From Planctomycetota bacterium (GTDB lineage Bacteria; Planctomycetota; Phycisphaerae; Phycisphaerales; UBA1924): a DNA stretch of 64,000 bases. The notes beneath the pieces were generated by a model that was not told where the DNA came from, searched no databases, and saw nothing but the letters and a program-made list of their open reading frames with translations. Below are positions 17,305 to 25,449 of the stretch, one piece after another (the stretch's first letter is position 1; each line of letters begins with the position of its first letter). The stretch lies in NCBI GenBank assembly GCA_020831805.1, contig JAFIFX010000001.1, forward strand, positions 62,001 to 126,000. The letters run 5' to 3'. The translations under genes were made by a program, and so were the position numbers.

Positions 17305-17754
17305 ATGACCACGCAGAACGCCGAACGCGCCCACCTGACCACCGTTGCCGAGCGTGACCTGCCCGCCCTGATCTCTGGGCGCCGGACCGCGATGGTTGTC
17401 CTCTCCCCCGAACCTCGCGATCCCATCGGCCCGGCCGAGTGTGGGGATCTGGTCTACCTGGCCACCGGCCCGGGACGCGTCACGGCGGGCGCTCGCATCG
17501 AGCGGATCGATCGCTACGACGACCTGACCTTCCAGGACCTCCGCATGCTCCGCGAGAGCCACGGGGCCCGCACCATCGGCGACGGCTCGGCCTGGACCGA
17601 CCAGCCCGACGCCCGGTCGGCCGCCGTCGTGTGGCTGGCCGATATCCGCCCGGTCGAGCAGGCCGACGCGGTGCCCGCCGAACTGCTCGGCCCGTCATCG
17701 GACGCTTGGCGCTCCACCAAACCGACCCCGTCCGCCGCCGAACGGGCGGCCTGA
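17305..17754 (+). CDS. Small uncharacterized protein, possibly ASCH/PUA-like
   Basis: A 149-residue soluble protein. The central region (AECGDLVYLATG ... RVTAGARIERIDRYDDL ... AAVVWLADIRPVE) has the beta-strand rhythm and the 'GDLVY...V..A.I..I' pattern of ASCH/PUA-type RNA-binding barrels, but the match is weak by eye. It probably shares a transcript with hldE (28-base gap). A terminator-like hairpin follows. Function unknown. Confidence 0.55.
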   Translation: MTTQNAERAHLTTVAERDLPALISGRRTAMVVLSPEPRDPIGPAECGDLVYLATGPGRVTAGARIERIDRYDDLTFQDLRMLRESHGARTIGDGSAWTDQPDARSAAVVWLADIRPVEQADAVPAELLGPSSDAWRSTKPTPSAAERAA

Positions 17755-17779
17755 ACCGCATCCGGCATCGTCCGAATGA

Positions 17780-17810
17780 CAACGCCCGCCGATCAACCCG
17801 GCGGGCGTTG
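17780..17810. terminator. Perfect hairpin between convergent genes
   Basis: CAACGCCCGCC (17780-17790) and GGCGGGCGTTG (17800-17810) pair perfectly around a 9-base loop. It can serve the gene ending at 17754 and the minus-strand lipoprotein ending at 17834. T-runs on both sides are short. Confidence 0.55.
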
Positions 17811-17833
17811 CTGATTAATCGACCCGATCGCGA

Positions 17834-18109
17834 TTAGGCCGCGCACTTCGCGCACTTTTGAGCGTCCGTGCAGCCCACGCAGACCTTGGCCTGTCCGGCG
17901 GCACAGCACTTCGCAGCGCAGGCGCCCTCGGCACAGCAGCAGTCATCGCAGCAGCCGTCCTCGCAGCACCCTTCCGCGCAACAGCAGTTCTCGCACGCCT
18001 TGCAGTTGTTCGTGCCGCACTTCTGCGCGCCCGTGCAGCCGGCGAGTCCGGCCGCGATCAGGCCCACACCGACCAGCAGCGCCGACCTTCGATTCATCGC
18101 TCGTTTCAT
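17834..18109 (-). CDS. Cysteine-rich putative lipoprotein (metallothionein-like composition)
   Basis: A 91-residue protein. GGAGG lies seven bases before the ATG at 18109. A signal peptide with lipobox LAGC is followed by a mature part of about 62 residues holding 21 cysteines, mostly in CC and CCC clusters separated by one to four small or acidic residues (e.g. ENCCCAEGCCEDGCCDDCCC). Such density suggests metal binding or disulfide cross-linking at the cell surface. It is not homologous in any way I can see to known bacterial metallothioneins (SmtA), which are cytoplasmic. Convergent with the ASCH-like gene. Confidence 0.75.
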   Translation of the reverse strand: MKRAMNRRSALLVGVGLIAAGLAGCTGAQKCGTNNCKACENCCCAEGCCEDGCCDDCCCAEGACAAKCCAAGQAKVCVGCTDAQKCAKCAA

Positions 18110-18245
18110 CGAAACCTCCGATTCAGGTTTGCTCACGCCCGACGAATGGAACGGGGTTGCCGGGCGAGAACGATTGTGACCAGTCTGTAGCCGGAAAACA
18201 ACGGACTACATCGTGCTATTTCAAGATCACATGTTGTCGCGCACG

Positions 18246-18272
18246 AAAAAACCCGCCCTTGCGGGGCGGGTT
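18246..18272 (-). terminator. Terminator after rplS
   Basis: On the minus strand AACCCGCC and GGCGGGTT form a hairpin followed by TTTTTCG. It lies about 60 bases after the L19 stop codon. Confidence 0.75.
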
Positions 18273-18329
18273 AGAGTGGCTGTTGATTCTGCGTTCTCAA
18301 TCGCAGTGTCCCGGAACGATCCGGAACGC

Positions 18330-18722
18330 TTACTGAGCGCCAGCGGTCTCGGCCTGGATGTGCTTGAGACCGCGCCGGCGATCGCGAAGACGCCGGGACT
18401 TGCCCACGCGGTCGCGCAGGAAGTACAGCTTGGCGCGACGCGCATCAGCGCGACGCATCACCTCGAACTTGGAGATGAACGGCGAGTTGATCGGCCAAGT
18501 CCGCTCGATGCCGATGTCGTCGACCACGCGACGCACGGTGATCATCTCGTTGATGCCGCGCCCCTTGCGGGAGATCAGCGTCCCCTGGAAGATCTGGATG
18601 CGCTCTTTCTCGCCCTCGACGATGCGGCAGTGAACATTGATCGTGTCCCCGATGTCGAGACGGGGCAGGTCGGTCTTGATCGCGTCGGCGTTGACCGACT
18701 CGAGAATCTGCTGGTGGCCCAT
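18330..18722 (-). CDS. rplS: 50S ribosomal protein L19
   Basis: A 130-residue protein of normal length for L19, which lies at the subunit interface of the ribosome. Family sequence is clear: DIGDTINVHCRIVEGEKERI, FQGTLISRKGRGINE and the C-terminal ARRAKLYFLRDRVGKSRRL. It directly follows rpsP with a 75-base gap. In many bacteria rimM and trmD lie between these two genes; here they are absent. Confidence 0.97.
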   Translation of the reverse strand: MGHQQILESVNADAIKTDLPRLDIGDTINVHCRIVEGEKERIQIFQGTLISRKGRGINEMITVRRVVDDIGIERTWPINSPFISKFEVMRRADARRAKLYFLRDRVGKSRRLRDRRRGLKHIQAETAGAQ

Positions 18723-18797
18723 GTCGGACTCCTTCGACGCCCGTCAACCTTCCGGGACGGGCAGTGGGTGCTCGTGTGTGTTCGATCGGTCGGTGGA

Positions 18798-19346
18798 TTA
18801 CTCGGCCGGGGCTTCCTCGGCGGCGGGCTCGGGCTCCGGCGCGGGCTTGGTGGCCTCAGCGGCCTTCAGCGCGGCCTCGGCCTCCGAAGCGGCCTTCTCG
18901 GCCTCGGCGACCTTCGCCGGAGCCACGGCCAGCTTGGCCATGTTCACGGCCTTCTTCGCCGCGTTGACCTGCTCGGGCGTCGCGGTGTCCACGCCCTCGA
19001 TCGCCTTGACGGCGGCCTCGGCCCGCTTGACGGCGGCCCGGCACTTGCCGCGCTCCAGGGCGACCTGGCGGTCCTGCTCCCACTGGGTCTTCATATCACC
19101 CTCGAGCAGGCCGGCGTTGCCGAGCATGTCCATCACGGTCTCCGACGGCTGGGCGCCGCGACCGATCCACTCCTTGATCTTGTCGCTCTTGAGCACGATC
19201 TGCTTCGAGTCGTCCGGGTCCATCGGGTTGTAGTGGCCCAGGTTCTCAAGCACCTTGCCGTTGCGACGCGTGCGCACATCGACGGCGTTGATCCGATAGA
19301 ACGGGCGGTGACGACGGCCAAGACGCTGCATGCGGATACGAACCAT
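18798..19346 (-). CDS. rpsP: 30S ribosomal protein S16 with long Ala/Lys/Glu-rich tail
   Basis: 182 residues against about 80-90 for typical S16. Residues 1-75 are classical S16 (MVRIRMQRLGRRHRPFYRI, GHYNPMD, AQPSETVMDML). The following 100 residues are predicted helical and coiled, rich in Ala, Lys, Glu and Val, ending in a Pro/Glu/Ala stretch. Extended S16 tails are known in some lineages. The tail here begins GLLEGDMKTQWEQDRQ. The start MVRIRM is the conserved family N-terminus. rplS follows after 75 bases, so the two form an operon. Confidence 0.95.
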   Translation of the reverse strand: MVRIRMQRLGRRHRPFYRINAVDVRTRRNGKVLENLGHYNPMDPDDSKQIVLKSDKIKEWIGRGAQPSETVMDMLGNAGLLEGDMKTQWEQDRQVALERGKCRAAVKRAEAAVKAIEGVDTATPEQVNAAKKAVNMAKLAVAPAKVAEAEKAASEAEAALKAAEATKPAPEPEPAAEEAPAE

Positions 19347-19555
19347 TCCGGCTCCTTCGATGGGCCACACGCCGGGACCGGCGGGGCGACAGTTCCAACC
19401 CACGGTCAGACCGACGTTTGCGCCGGGTGGTCCAAAGCCGGCCCGGACCTTCCGGGCGGCCGCGTACCGCGGGTCTGGATCATTGGCCGCCCACCCCGCC
19501 TCGTCCAGCCGGCTCCGGCCACCCTGACGCCGCATCCACCCCCCTACCGTGGGCC

Positions 19556-20605
19556 ATGAGAGCGATTGTCGTCAAAGAGCAAGGCTGGCCCGTCTCCCCA
19601 AATGTTGAAATCCAGAGCGATTGGCCCGATCCGGCCCCCCCCGGGCCAGGCGAGGCCACCGTGCGGACCATCTGCTCGGCCTTCAACCACATGGACCTCT
19701 GGGTCGGGCGGGGCGTTCCGGGCCTGAAACTCGATTACCCCCGGGTCTCCGGCTGCGACGCCTGCGGCACCGTCGAGTCCGTCGGCGAGGGCGTCGACCC
19801 CGCCTGGGTCGGACGCCGGGTGATCTACAACGCCGCCGTCCGCATGCCCGAACGGTCCCACCCGGACGATCCGCCCGGCTCGACGCTGGCCCCGAACTAC
19901 GAGCTGATCGGCGAGCACCGCTTCGGGGCTCACGCCGAGTTGTTCAATGTCCCCGCCGCCAACCTCGCCGCAGTGGGCGAGGCCGACGCGGAGCAGGCCG
20001 CGGCCTTCGGCCTGTGCGCCCTGACCGCCTACTCGATGATGGTCACCAAGGGCGGGCTGCGCCCCGGCCAGTCCGTGCTGATCACGGGCATCGGCGGCGG
20101 CGTGGCCACCAGCGCCCTGGCCATCGCCAAGCACCTGGGCTGCCCCGTCGTCGTCACCAGCCGCCACCAGCGCAAGCTCGACGAGGCCAAGGCGCTCGGG
20201 GCGGACCACGGCGTCCTCGACGCCGGCCAGGACTGGTCCAAGCAAGTCCGGGCCTGGACCAACAAGCGCGGCGTGGACATGGCCGTCGACTCGGTCGGCA
20301 AGGTCGCCCACCTCAACTGCATCAAGTCCCTCGCCCGGGGCGGGGCCTATGTCACCCCCGGCTGCACCACCGGCCCGGACGCCACGACCGACCTGGCCCG
20401 GATCTTCTGGAACCAGCTCCGGATCTTCGGATCGACCATGGGCAGCAACGCCGAGTTCGCCGAAGTCACGGCCCTGTTCCGCGCCGGCCTGCTCAAACCG
20501 GTGGTGGACACCGTGTTCGCCCCCGAGCAGGCGGCCGACGCCTACAAGCGGCTGGAAGCGGGCGATCAGATGGGCAAGATCGTGGTCCGCTGGCGCGAGG
20601 GCTGA
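19556..20605 (+). CDS. Medium-chain zinc-type alcohol dehydrogenase/quinone reductase family protein
   Basis: A 349-residue NAD(P)H-dependent oxidoreductase. The N-terminal GroES-like catalytic domain has CSAFNHMDLWVGRG and GCDACGTVESVGEGV. The Rossmann domain contains VLITGIGGGVATSALAIAKH. The four-cysteine structural-zinc lobe of classical alcohol dehydrogenases is missing, as in quinone-reductase-like members. The substrate cannot be told. The ATG at 19556 is the first in the conserved frame region; longer upstream frame lacks family sequence. A shared hairpin terminator separates it from the convergent DUF11 gene. Confidence 0.85.
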   Translation: MRAIVVKEQGWPVSPNVEIQSDWPDPAPPGPGEATVRTICSAFNHMDLWVGRGVPGLKLDYPRVSGCDACGTVESVGEGVDPAWVGRRVIYNAAVRMPERSHPDDPPGSTLAPNYELIGEHRFGAHAELFNVPAANLAAVGEADAEQAAAFGLCALTAYSMMVTKGGLRPGQSVLITGIGGGVATSALAIAKHLGCPVVVTSRHQRKLDEAKALGADHGVLDAGQDWSKQVRAWTNKRGVDMAVDSVGKVAHLNCIKSLARGGAYVTPGCTTGPDATTDLARIFWNQLRIFGSTMGSNAEFAEVTALFRAGLLKPVVDTVFAPEQAADAYKRLEAGDQMGKIVVRWREG

Positions 20606-20631
20606 AACCCAGGCCGCAGAGCAAAAAAGAA

Positions 20632-20660
20632 ACAAGCCCCCGGCATGACCGGGGGCTTGT
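20632..20660. terminator. Hairpin terminator between convergent genes
   Basis: ACAAGCCCCCGG (20632-20643) and CCGGGGGCTTGT (20649-20660) pair perfectly around CATGA. The A-rich flank on the left makes a T-run for the minus-strand DUF11 gene; the right flank (CGTTTG) is weaker for the plus-strand dehydrogenase. Confidence 0.75.
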
Positions 20661-20701
20661 CGTTTGAACGCTGATCGGAAGGGCAAGCAGCCCTCGGTGA
20701 A

Positions 20702-22264
20702 TCAGTCGTAGAAGAAGGTGGCCTCGGTCTCGATGACCGGGCGGGTCAGGTTGTCGGAGGTCATCTCCAGACGGAACCGGACATCGCCCTCCTGCTCGGC
20801 CCGGACCACAACACGCCAGACGGCCTGGCCGCCGACGGGCAGGGTGCTCAGCGGCTCGAAGCGGACGGTGCGGCCATCCACCGAGTAACCGGTCGCGCCC
20901 GACGCGCTGACATAGGCCGATTCTCCCGGAATGGTCGCAACGATGCGGACATTGGTGTCCGGCGCCGAACCCTGGTTGGTCACGGTGATCAGGTAGGTGG
21001 TCTGCTCACCGAGTTCGACCGGGTCGACCAGGTCGACCACCTCGAGGAGCACGGCCGGGATGCCGCGGATCTCGGTGCTGCAGGTGTCGCTGACGGCCTC
21101 GGCGCAGTCCGCCGTCACGCGGGCGCGGGTCGCGTACTCGCCGACCTGGGAGCTGCCGAGTCGGACGCTGAACTCACGGGACTGGCCGGCGGCCAGCGAG
21201 CCGAGGTTCCAGACCACGCGGTTGCCCTGCACGGCGCCGCCGTCGGAAGCCCGCTCGACCGTCACGCCGGAGGGCAGCTCGATGGTCGCCACTGCGTTGT
21301 TGGCCGGTCCATTCCCGTTGTTCTGAACGGTATAGGTGTGGGTGAAGTTCCGTCCAAGGAACTGGCCCTCGCCGCACTCGCTGGCGATCTCCAGGCGCGG
21401 CTCGGTCACCACGGTCGTGGTGCGGTCGGCGGTCGCACGCAGCTCGCCGGAGGTGGCCGAAGCGGGCGACTCGAAGGTGCCGATGCGGTTGGCCTCGGCC
21501 CGGACCTCAAAGGCCTTGGTCTCGCCCGCGGCCAGGGTACCCACGGGGATACGGACCTGGCGGGTGCCGTCCGTCAGCGTCAGCCCAACCGGCAGGCTGT
21601 CCGAGATCACCACATCGTCCGCCGGGCCGGAGCCGGTGTTGCGGACGACATACCGCAGGATGATCGGATCGCACCGCAGTGCGGACTCCGTGGCGGTCTT
21701 GGTCAAAGCCAGGGACGGCTCGACGACCGAAGTCGTCGCGCACAGGAAGTTGTTGTACGAGACCGCGATGCAGTCGGAAGCCGTCCCGACTTCCTCGGAG
21801 TAGCCGGTCAGGGTGATCACCTTGGTCTCGCCGCCCGCCAGGGAACCCAGCGGCCAGGCCATGCCCGAACCCGACCGGCTGGCGGCCGGCTCCGAGCTGC
21901 GGACCGTCAGGTTGTTGCTGCTGTCCAGCGACACCACGACATTCTGAAGTTCGACATTGGTTAGGTTGGTCACATGGTACGAGTAGGTGAAATCCTCCCC
22001 GCGACGCACCTGGCGCGGCATGACCTGGTGCAGCAGCACCGCACTGGTGCGGGCATCGCCGGTTGGGAACGCCATCATGGTCGCGGTCTCGTTCTCACCC
22101 AGACGGGGCTGGTAGTGCGAGCGGATGTCGGTCCGGGTCGGTTCCTGGACCCGCTCGGGTGCGGTGCTCGTGGCGGGCTGCTGGTGGGTGCAGCCCGTGA
22201 GGGTCAGACCCAGCAGCACACCGGCCGCCGCGAACGAGGCCAGACTGTGGATTGTCTTTTTCAT
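20702..22264 (-). CDS. DUF11-repeat lipoprotein resembling chlamydial OmcB
   Basis: A 520-residue exported protein. The signal peptide ends in lipobox LTGC near residue 25. The mature part consists of repeated beta-sandwich DUF11-type domains, each with the signature of a nascent strand such as LRYVVRNTGSGPADDVVISD, HTYTVQNNGNGPANNAV and YLITVTNQGSAPDTNV, preceded by a more diverged N-terminal copy (YSYHVTNLTNVELQNV). Scattered cysteines (about eight) recall the cysteine-rich outer-membrane protein OmcB of Chlamydiae. A structural envelope role is likely but inferred. The ATG at 22264 has AGGAAA upstream; a longer frame begins at 22291. Confidence 0.85.
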   Translation of the reverse strand: MKKTIHSLASFAAAGVLLGLTLTGCTHQQPATSTAPERVQEPTRTDIRSHYQPRLGENETATMMAFPTGDARTSAVLLHQVMPRQVRRGEDFTYSYHVTNLTNVELQNVVVSLDSSNNLTVRSSEPAASRSGSGMAWPLGSLAGGETKVITLTGYSEEVGTASDCIAVSYNNFLCATTSVVEPSLALTKTATESALRCDPIILRYVVRNTGSGPADDVVISDSLPVGLTLTDGTRQVRIPVGTLAAGETKAFEVRAEANRIGTFESPASATSGELRATADRTTTVVTEPRLEIASECGEGQFLGRNFTHTYTVQNNGNGPANNAVATIELPSGVTVERASDGGAVQGNRVVWNLGSLAAGQSREFSVRLGSSQVGEYATRARVTADCAEAVSDTCSTEIRGIPAVLLEVVDLVDPVELGEQTTYLITVTNQGSAPDTNVRIVATIPGESAYVSASGATGYSVDGRTVRFEPLSTLPVGGQAVWRVVVRAEQEGDVRFRLEMTSDNLTRPVIETEATFFYD

Positions 22265-22434
22265 CGCGTTTCCTGTTCTCCAGAGTTTCACTCAGCCCCG
22301 TGGCTTCACCCCCACGACCGGGTGTGAGACCGTCAGTCTACGGCCCAGGGCGGGGGGCGGCAACGCGGCGCAGGGACTTTGCTGGGGGGATGATTGCCCC
22401 GACTGGAACCCTCCGCAACACAACCGGCCCCGAC

Positions 22435-23511
22435 TCAGGAAGACGCGGGCGCCGGACCCAGAGGATCGCGGAGCAGCATGGCCACTTCGGCTTCCCCCGA
22501 CCGCCAGGCCATTTCCAGTCTCGGGACCACAACCGGGCAGCCCCACCCCCCCACCCCCCCACCCCCCGCGTGACCGGACAGCTTGGCCCAGTCCTTCGCC
22601 GTGACCACGAGGGCTTCCGGGCGACGGCCCTTGATCACGCGCCGGATCGAACGGATCCGCCCGGGGCCGAACGGGTCGTGATCCGGCAGGACCATCGCCA
22701 CCGATCCGGGGGCGATGCCCGCCCGGCCCAGACCGGCAAGAAAAGCCTCCGGATGCCCGATCGCGCAGGCGATGACCACCTCGCGTCCGTCCAACCAGCC
22801 GACATCCAGGACCTCGCCCGGGGACTCGGGCAGGCTCAGCCCGGTCCACCGATGCTCCGCCACCGCCACCGGGGCGCCAGGCGGCAGCCAGGACCGGAGC
22901 ATCCCGGCCAACCGGTCCGCTTCGTCCGGGTCGACCATTTCGGCGTGGGTGATCACCGCCGCGTGGGCGCGGGCCAGCGACGCCGGCGGTTCGCGGAGAA
23001 ATCCCCGCGGCAGGAGCGCGTCCCGATCCGGCGGGCGCGACGCATCCACAAGCACGATGTCCACTTCCCGCGCCAGCCGCCGGTGCTGGAAACCGTCGTC
23101 CAGCACCACGCAGTCCACGGACCGGCCCGCCTCGGTCTGAAAGAGGGCCCGGAGCCCGGCCGCCCGGTCGGGTTGCGCCACCACGGGCACGCCCGGCATG
23201 GCCTCGCGGTGCTCGCGTTCCTCATCCGACATCCCGGCTTTTCGAGCCTTGTACCCCCGCATCGCCACCGCCGGCTGATGCCCCATGGACCGAAGCACGC
23301 CCACCGCCCATCGGACCATCGGCGTCTTGCCCGTGCCACCGGCGGAAAGATTGCCGATGGACACGACCGGCCGGTCCAGCCGGGTGACCCCCTCGCCCCG
23401 GTCCCAGCGTCGGTTGCGACGGGCCAACTCCATGCCGTAGAGCCGCGACAGCGGCCCCGTGACGAACCCCGGCAGCGGCGTGGGCGAGCGGTCGGGCTTA
23501 CCGGAGGTCAT
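22435..23511 (-). CDS. lpxK: Tetraacyldisaccharide 4'-kinase
   Basis: A 358-residue inner-membrane-associated kinase that phosphorylates the lipid A disaccharide to lipid IVA. The Walker A motif GNLSAGGTGKTP (about residues 53-64) and VLDDGFQHRRL are diagnostic. The C-terminus carries a Gly-rich stretch (GGGGVGGWG) in a run of C's at 22540-22565 on the plus strand, which may be prone to slippage. The start overlaps the stop of the upstream small membrane protein by 14 bases. lpxK with hldE supports lipid A-based LPS. Confidence 0.93.
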   Translation of the reverse strand: MTSGKPDRSPTPLPGFVTGPLSRLYGMELARRNRRWDRGEGVTRLDRPVVSIGNLSAGGTGKTPMVRWAVGVLRSMGHQPAVAMRGYKARKAGMSDEEREHREAMPGVPVVAQPDRAAGLRALFQTEAGRSVDCVVLDDGFQHRRLAREVDIVLVDASRPPDRDALLPRGFLREPPASLARAHAAVITHAEMVDPDEADRLAGMLRSWLPPGAPVAVAEHRWTGLSLPESPGEVLDVGWLDGREVVIACAIGHPEAFLAGLGRAGIAPGSVAMVLPDHDPFGPGRIRSIRRVIKGRRPEALVVTAKDWAKLSGHAGGGGVGGWGCPVVVPRLEMAWRSGEAEVAMLLRDPLGPAPASS

Positions 23512-23893
23512 CGTCCGCCTCTTGGAGATTGCGGAAGTCCTCCCGCAGGCGACGCATCGCCAACCGGTGCAGCCGGGCCGTGTTCAGCGCGTCGAGCATG
23601 GCCAGCATCAGGATCGCCCCGATCAACGCGGTGACCATCATCCAGATCAGCAGGTAGTTGCCCGCCCGGGCCGGGGTCGCGATCCCGAAGGCGTATGCCG
23701 TCAGCGGGATCGCGATGATGATCACCCAGCCGGTGGCGATCCGGATGCGGCGGCGGGACTCGGGCAGGGCGCCCTTCGGGGCCTCGCGCAGGGCGATGAT
23801 GTGGGCCGCCGTCGCCAACAGGGCCACCGCGGCCAGCGGCAGCACCAGCCATGCCGGCGCGAACGGCCCGGCCGCCTGGCTCAGCACGACCAT
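23498..23893 (-). CDS. Small membrane protein of unknown function
   Basis: 131 residues from the ATG at 23893, with three hydrophobic segments (about residues 10-33, 48-69 and 78-100) and a charged C-terminus (MRRLREDFRNLQEADDDLR). The frame is open far upstream, but that part lies antisense to serS and is not credible. It overlaps lpxK by 14 bases and so is probably co-translated with it. No family recognised. Confidence 0.6.
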   Translation of the reverse strand: MVVLSQAAGPFAPAWLVLPLAAVALLATAAHIIALREAPKGALPESRRRIRIATGWVIIIAIPLTAYAFGIATPARAGNYLLIWMMVTALIGAILMLAMLDALNTARLHRLAMRRLREDFRNLQEADDDLR

Positions 23894-24008
23894 GGCGCAC
23901 CCCCGGCCCGGGGCGTGGCTCGCGCCGTCGCTCGGGATGGTCTGCTCGGTCGTTCCATACCGGATCCGCTTTGGGATGGTATCAGACCCCTCCCTACACT
24001 GCCGTCCC

Positions 24009-25418
24009 ATGATCGACCTCAAGGCCCTGCGCGAGAACCCCACCCGCTTCACCGAAGGCGCCCGCAAGAAGGGCGTCGCGGTGGACATCGACCGCCTGCT
24101 CGCCCTGGACGCGTCCCGTCGGGAACTGCTGATGAAGCAGGAGTCACTCCGGGCCGAGCAGAAGAGGCTGTCCAAGGAGACCGGCCCGAAGCTCGGCCAG
24201 CTCATGGGCCGGCTGAAAAAAGCCGGGGGCGACGAGAAGGCCGCCCTTGAATCCGAGATCGAGTCGATCAAGGCCGCACCCGTCCGGCTCAAGGACGAGA
24301 TCCAGGCCTTGGACGAGAAGATCACCGGTGTGGAGCCCGAACTCCACGCCCTGCTGCTCAGCGTCCCCCTGCCGCCGGACGACGATGTCCCCGTCGGCGC
24401 GTCCTCGGACGACAACACCGAACTCCGACGCTGGGCCCCCGCCGGCTGGGATTTCAGCAAGACCTTCGAGCAGAACAAGGGCTTCAGGCCCCGCACCCAC
24501 CTCGAACTGTGCGCCATGCACGGGCTGGTCGACTTCCCCCGCGGCGTCAAGCTCGCCGGCTCGCGGTCCTACATCCTCACCGGCGACGGCATGCGCCTGC
24601 ACCAGGCCATCCTCCGCTACGCCGTGGATTTCATGACCAACGAGAACAGCTTCACGCCCATGTCCGTCCCCGTGCTGGTCCGCGAGGAAGCCATGGTCGG
24701 CACCGGCTTCTTCCCGGCCGGTCGGGAGCAGGCTTATCAGATCAACGAGGCCGACCGCGGCGGCGGCTACGACATGTTCCTGACCGGCACCGGCGAGGTC
24801 GGCCTGATGGGTCTCCACCAGGACGAGATCCTCGACGAGGCCACACTGCCCCGCAGGTACATCACGGTCTCGACCTGCTTCCGGCGCGAGGCCGGGGCCG
24901 CGGGCAAGGACACCGCCGGGCTCTACCGCATCCATCAGTTCGACAAGGTTGAGCAGGTGGTGATCGATGTCGCCGACGAGGCCAAGAGCCGCGCCCACCA
25001 CAAGGCCATGATGGGCTTCGTGGAAACCCTGCTCCAGCGCCTGGGCCTGCCCTACCGCCTGCTCCAGTGCTGCACGGGCGACCTGGGCGTCAAGAACGCC
25101 GACATGGTGGACATCGAGTGCTGGATGCCCGGGCGCGGCGAGACCGGCCCCGACGGCACGCCCGCCGGCGATTTCGGCGAGACCCACTCGGCCAGCCGCC
25201 TGTACGACTACCAGTGCCGGCGCCTGAACATGCGGTACCGCCCCGGCGGCGACACCGGCCAGGGCGCGACGGCCTTCTGCTACTCGCTGAACAACACCGT
25301 GGCCGCCTCGCCCCGCATCCTCATCCCGCTGCTGGAAATGCACCAGAACGCGGACGGCTCGGTGGAAATCCCGGAACCGTTGCGCCCCTACATGAACGGC
25401 CAGTCGAAAATCGGGTAA
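24009..25418 (+). CDS. serS: Seryl-tRNA synthetase
   Basis: A 469-residue class II aminoacyl-tRNA synthetase that charges tRNA-Ser. The N-terminal antiparallel coiled-coil arm spans about residues 25-110. Class II motif 2 is visible as TVSTCFRREAGAAG and motif 3 in the C-terminal third. It is about 40 residues longer than E. coli SerS, with an insertion before the conserved VDFPRGVKLAGSRSYILTGDG. The start MIDLKALRENP matches the family N-terminus. The gene is divergent from the small membrane protein/lpxK pair. Confidence 0.96.
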   Translation: MIDLKALRENPTRFTEGARKKGVAVDIDRLLALDASRRELLMKQESLRAEQKRLSKETGPKLGQLMGRLKKAGGDEKAALESEIESIKAAPVRLKDEIQALDEKITGVEPELHALLLSVPLPPDDDVPVGASSDDNTELRRWAPAGWDFSKTFEQNKGFRPRTHLELCAMHGLVDFPRGVKLAGSRSYILTGDGMRLHQAILRYAVDFMTNENSFTPMSVPVLVREEAMVGTGFFPAGREQAYQINEADRGGGYDMFLTGTGEVGLMGLHQDEILDEATLPRRYITVSTCFRREAGAAGKDTAGLYRIHQFDKVEQVVIDVADEAKSRAHHKAMMGFVETLLQRLGLPYRLLQCCTGDLGVKNADMVDIECWMPGRGETGPDGTPAGDFGETHSASRLYDYQCRRLNMRYRPGGDTGQGATAFCYSLNNTVAASPRILIPLLEMHQNADGSVEIPEPLRPYMNGQSKIG

Positions 25419-25449
25419 GGTCATCGAAGACCCGAAACCGGAGCAGACC

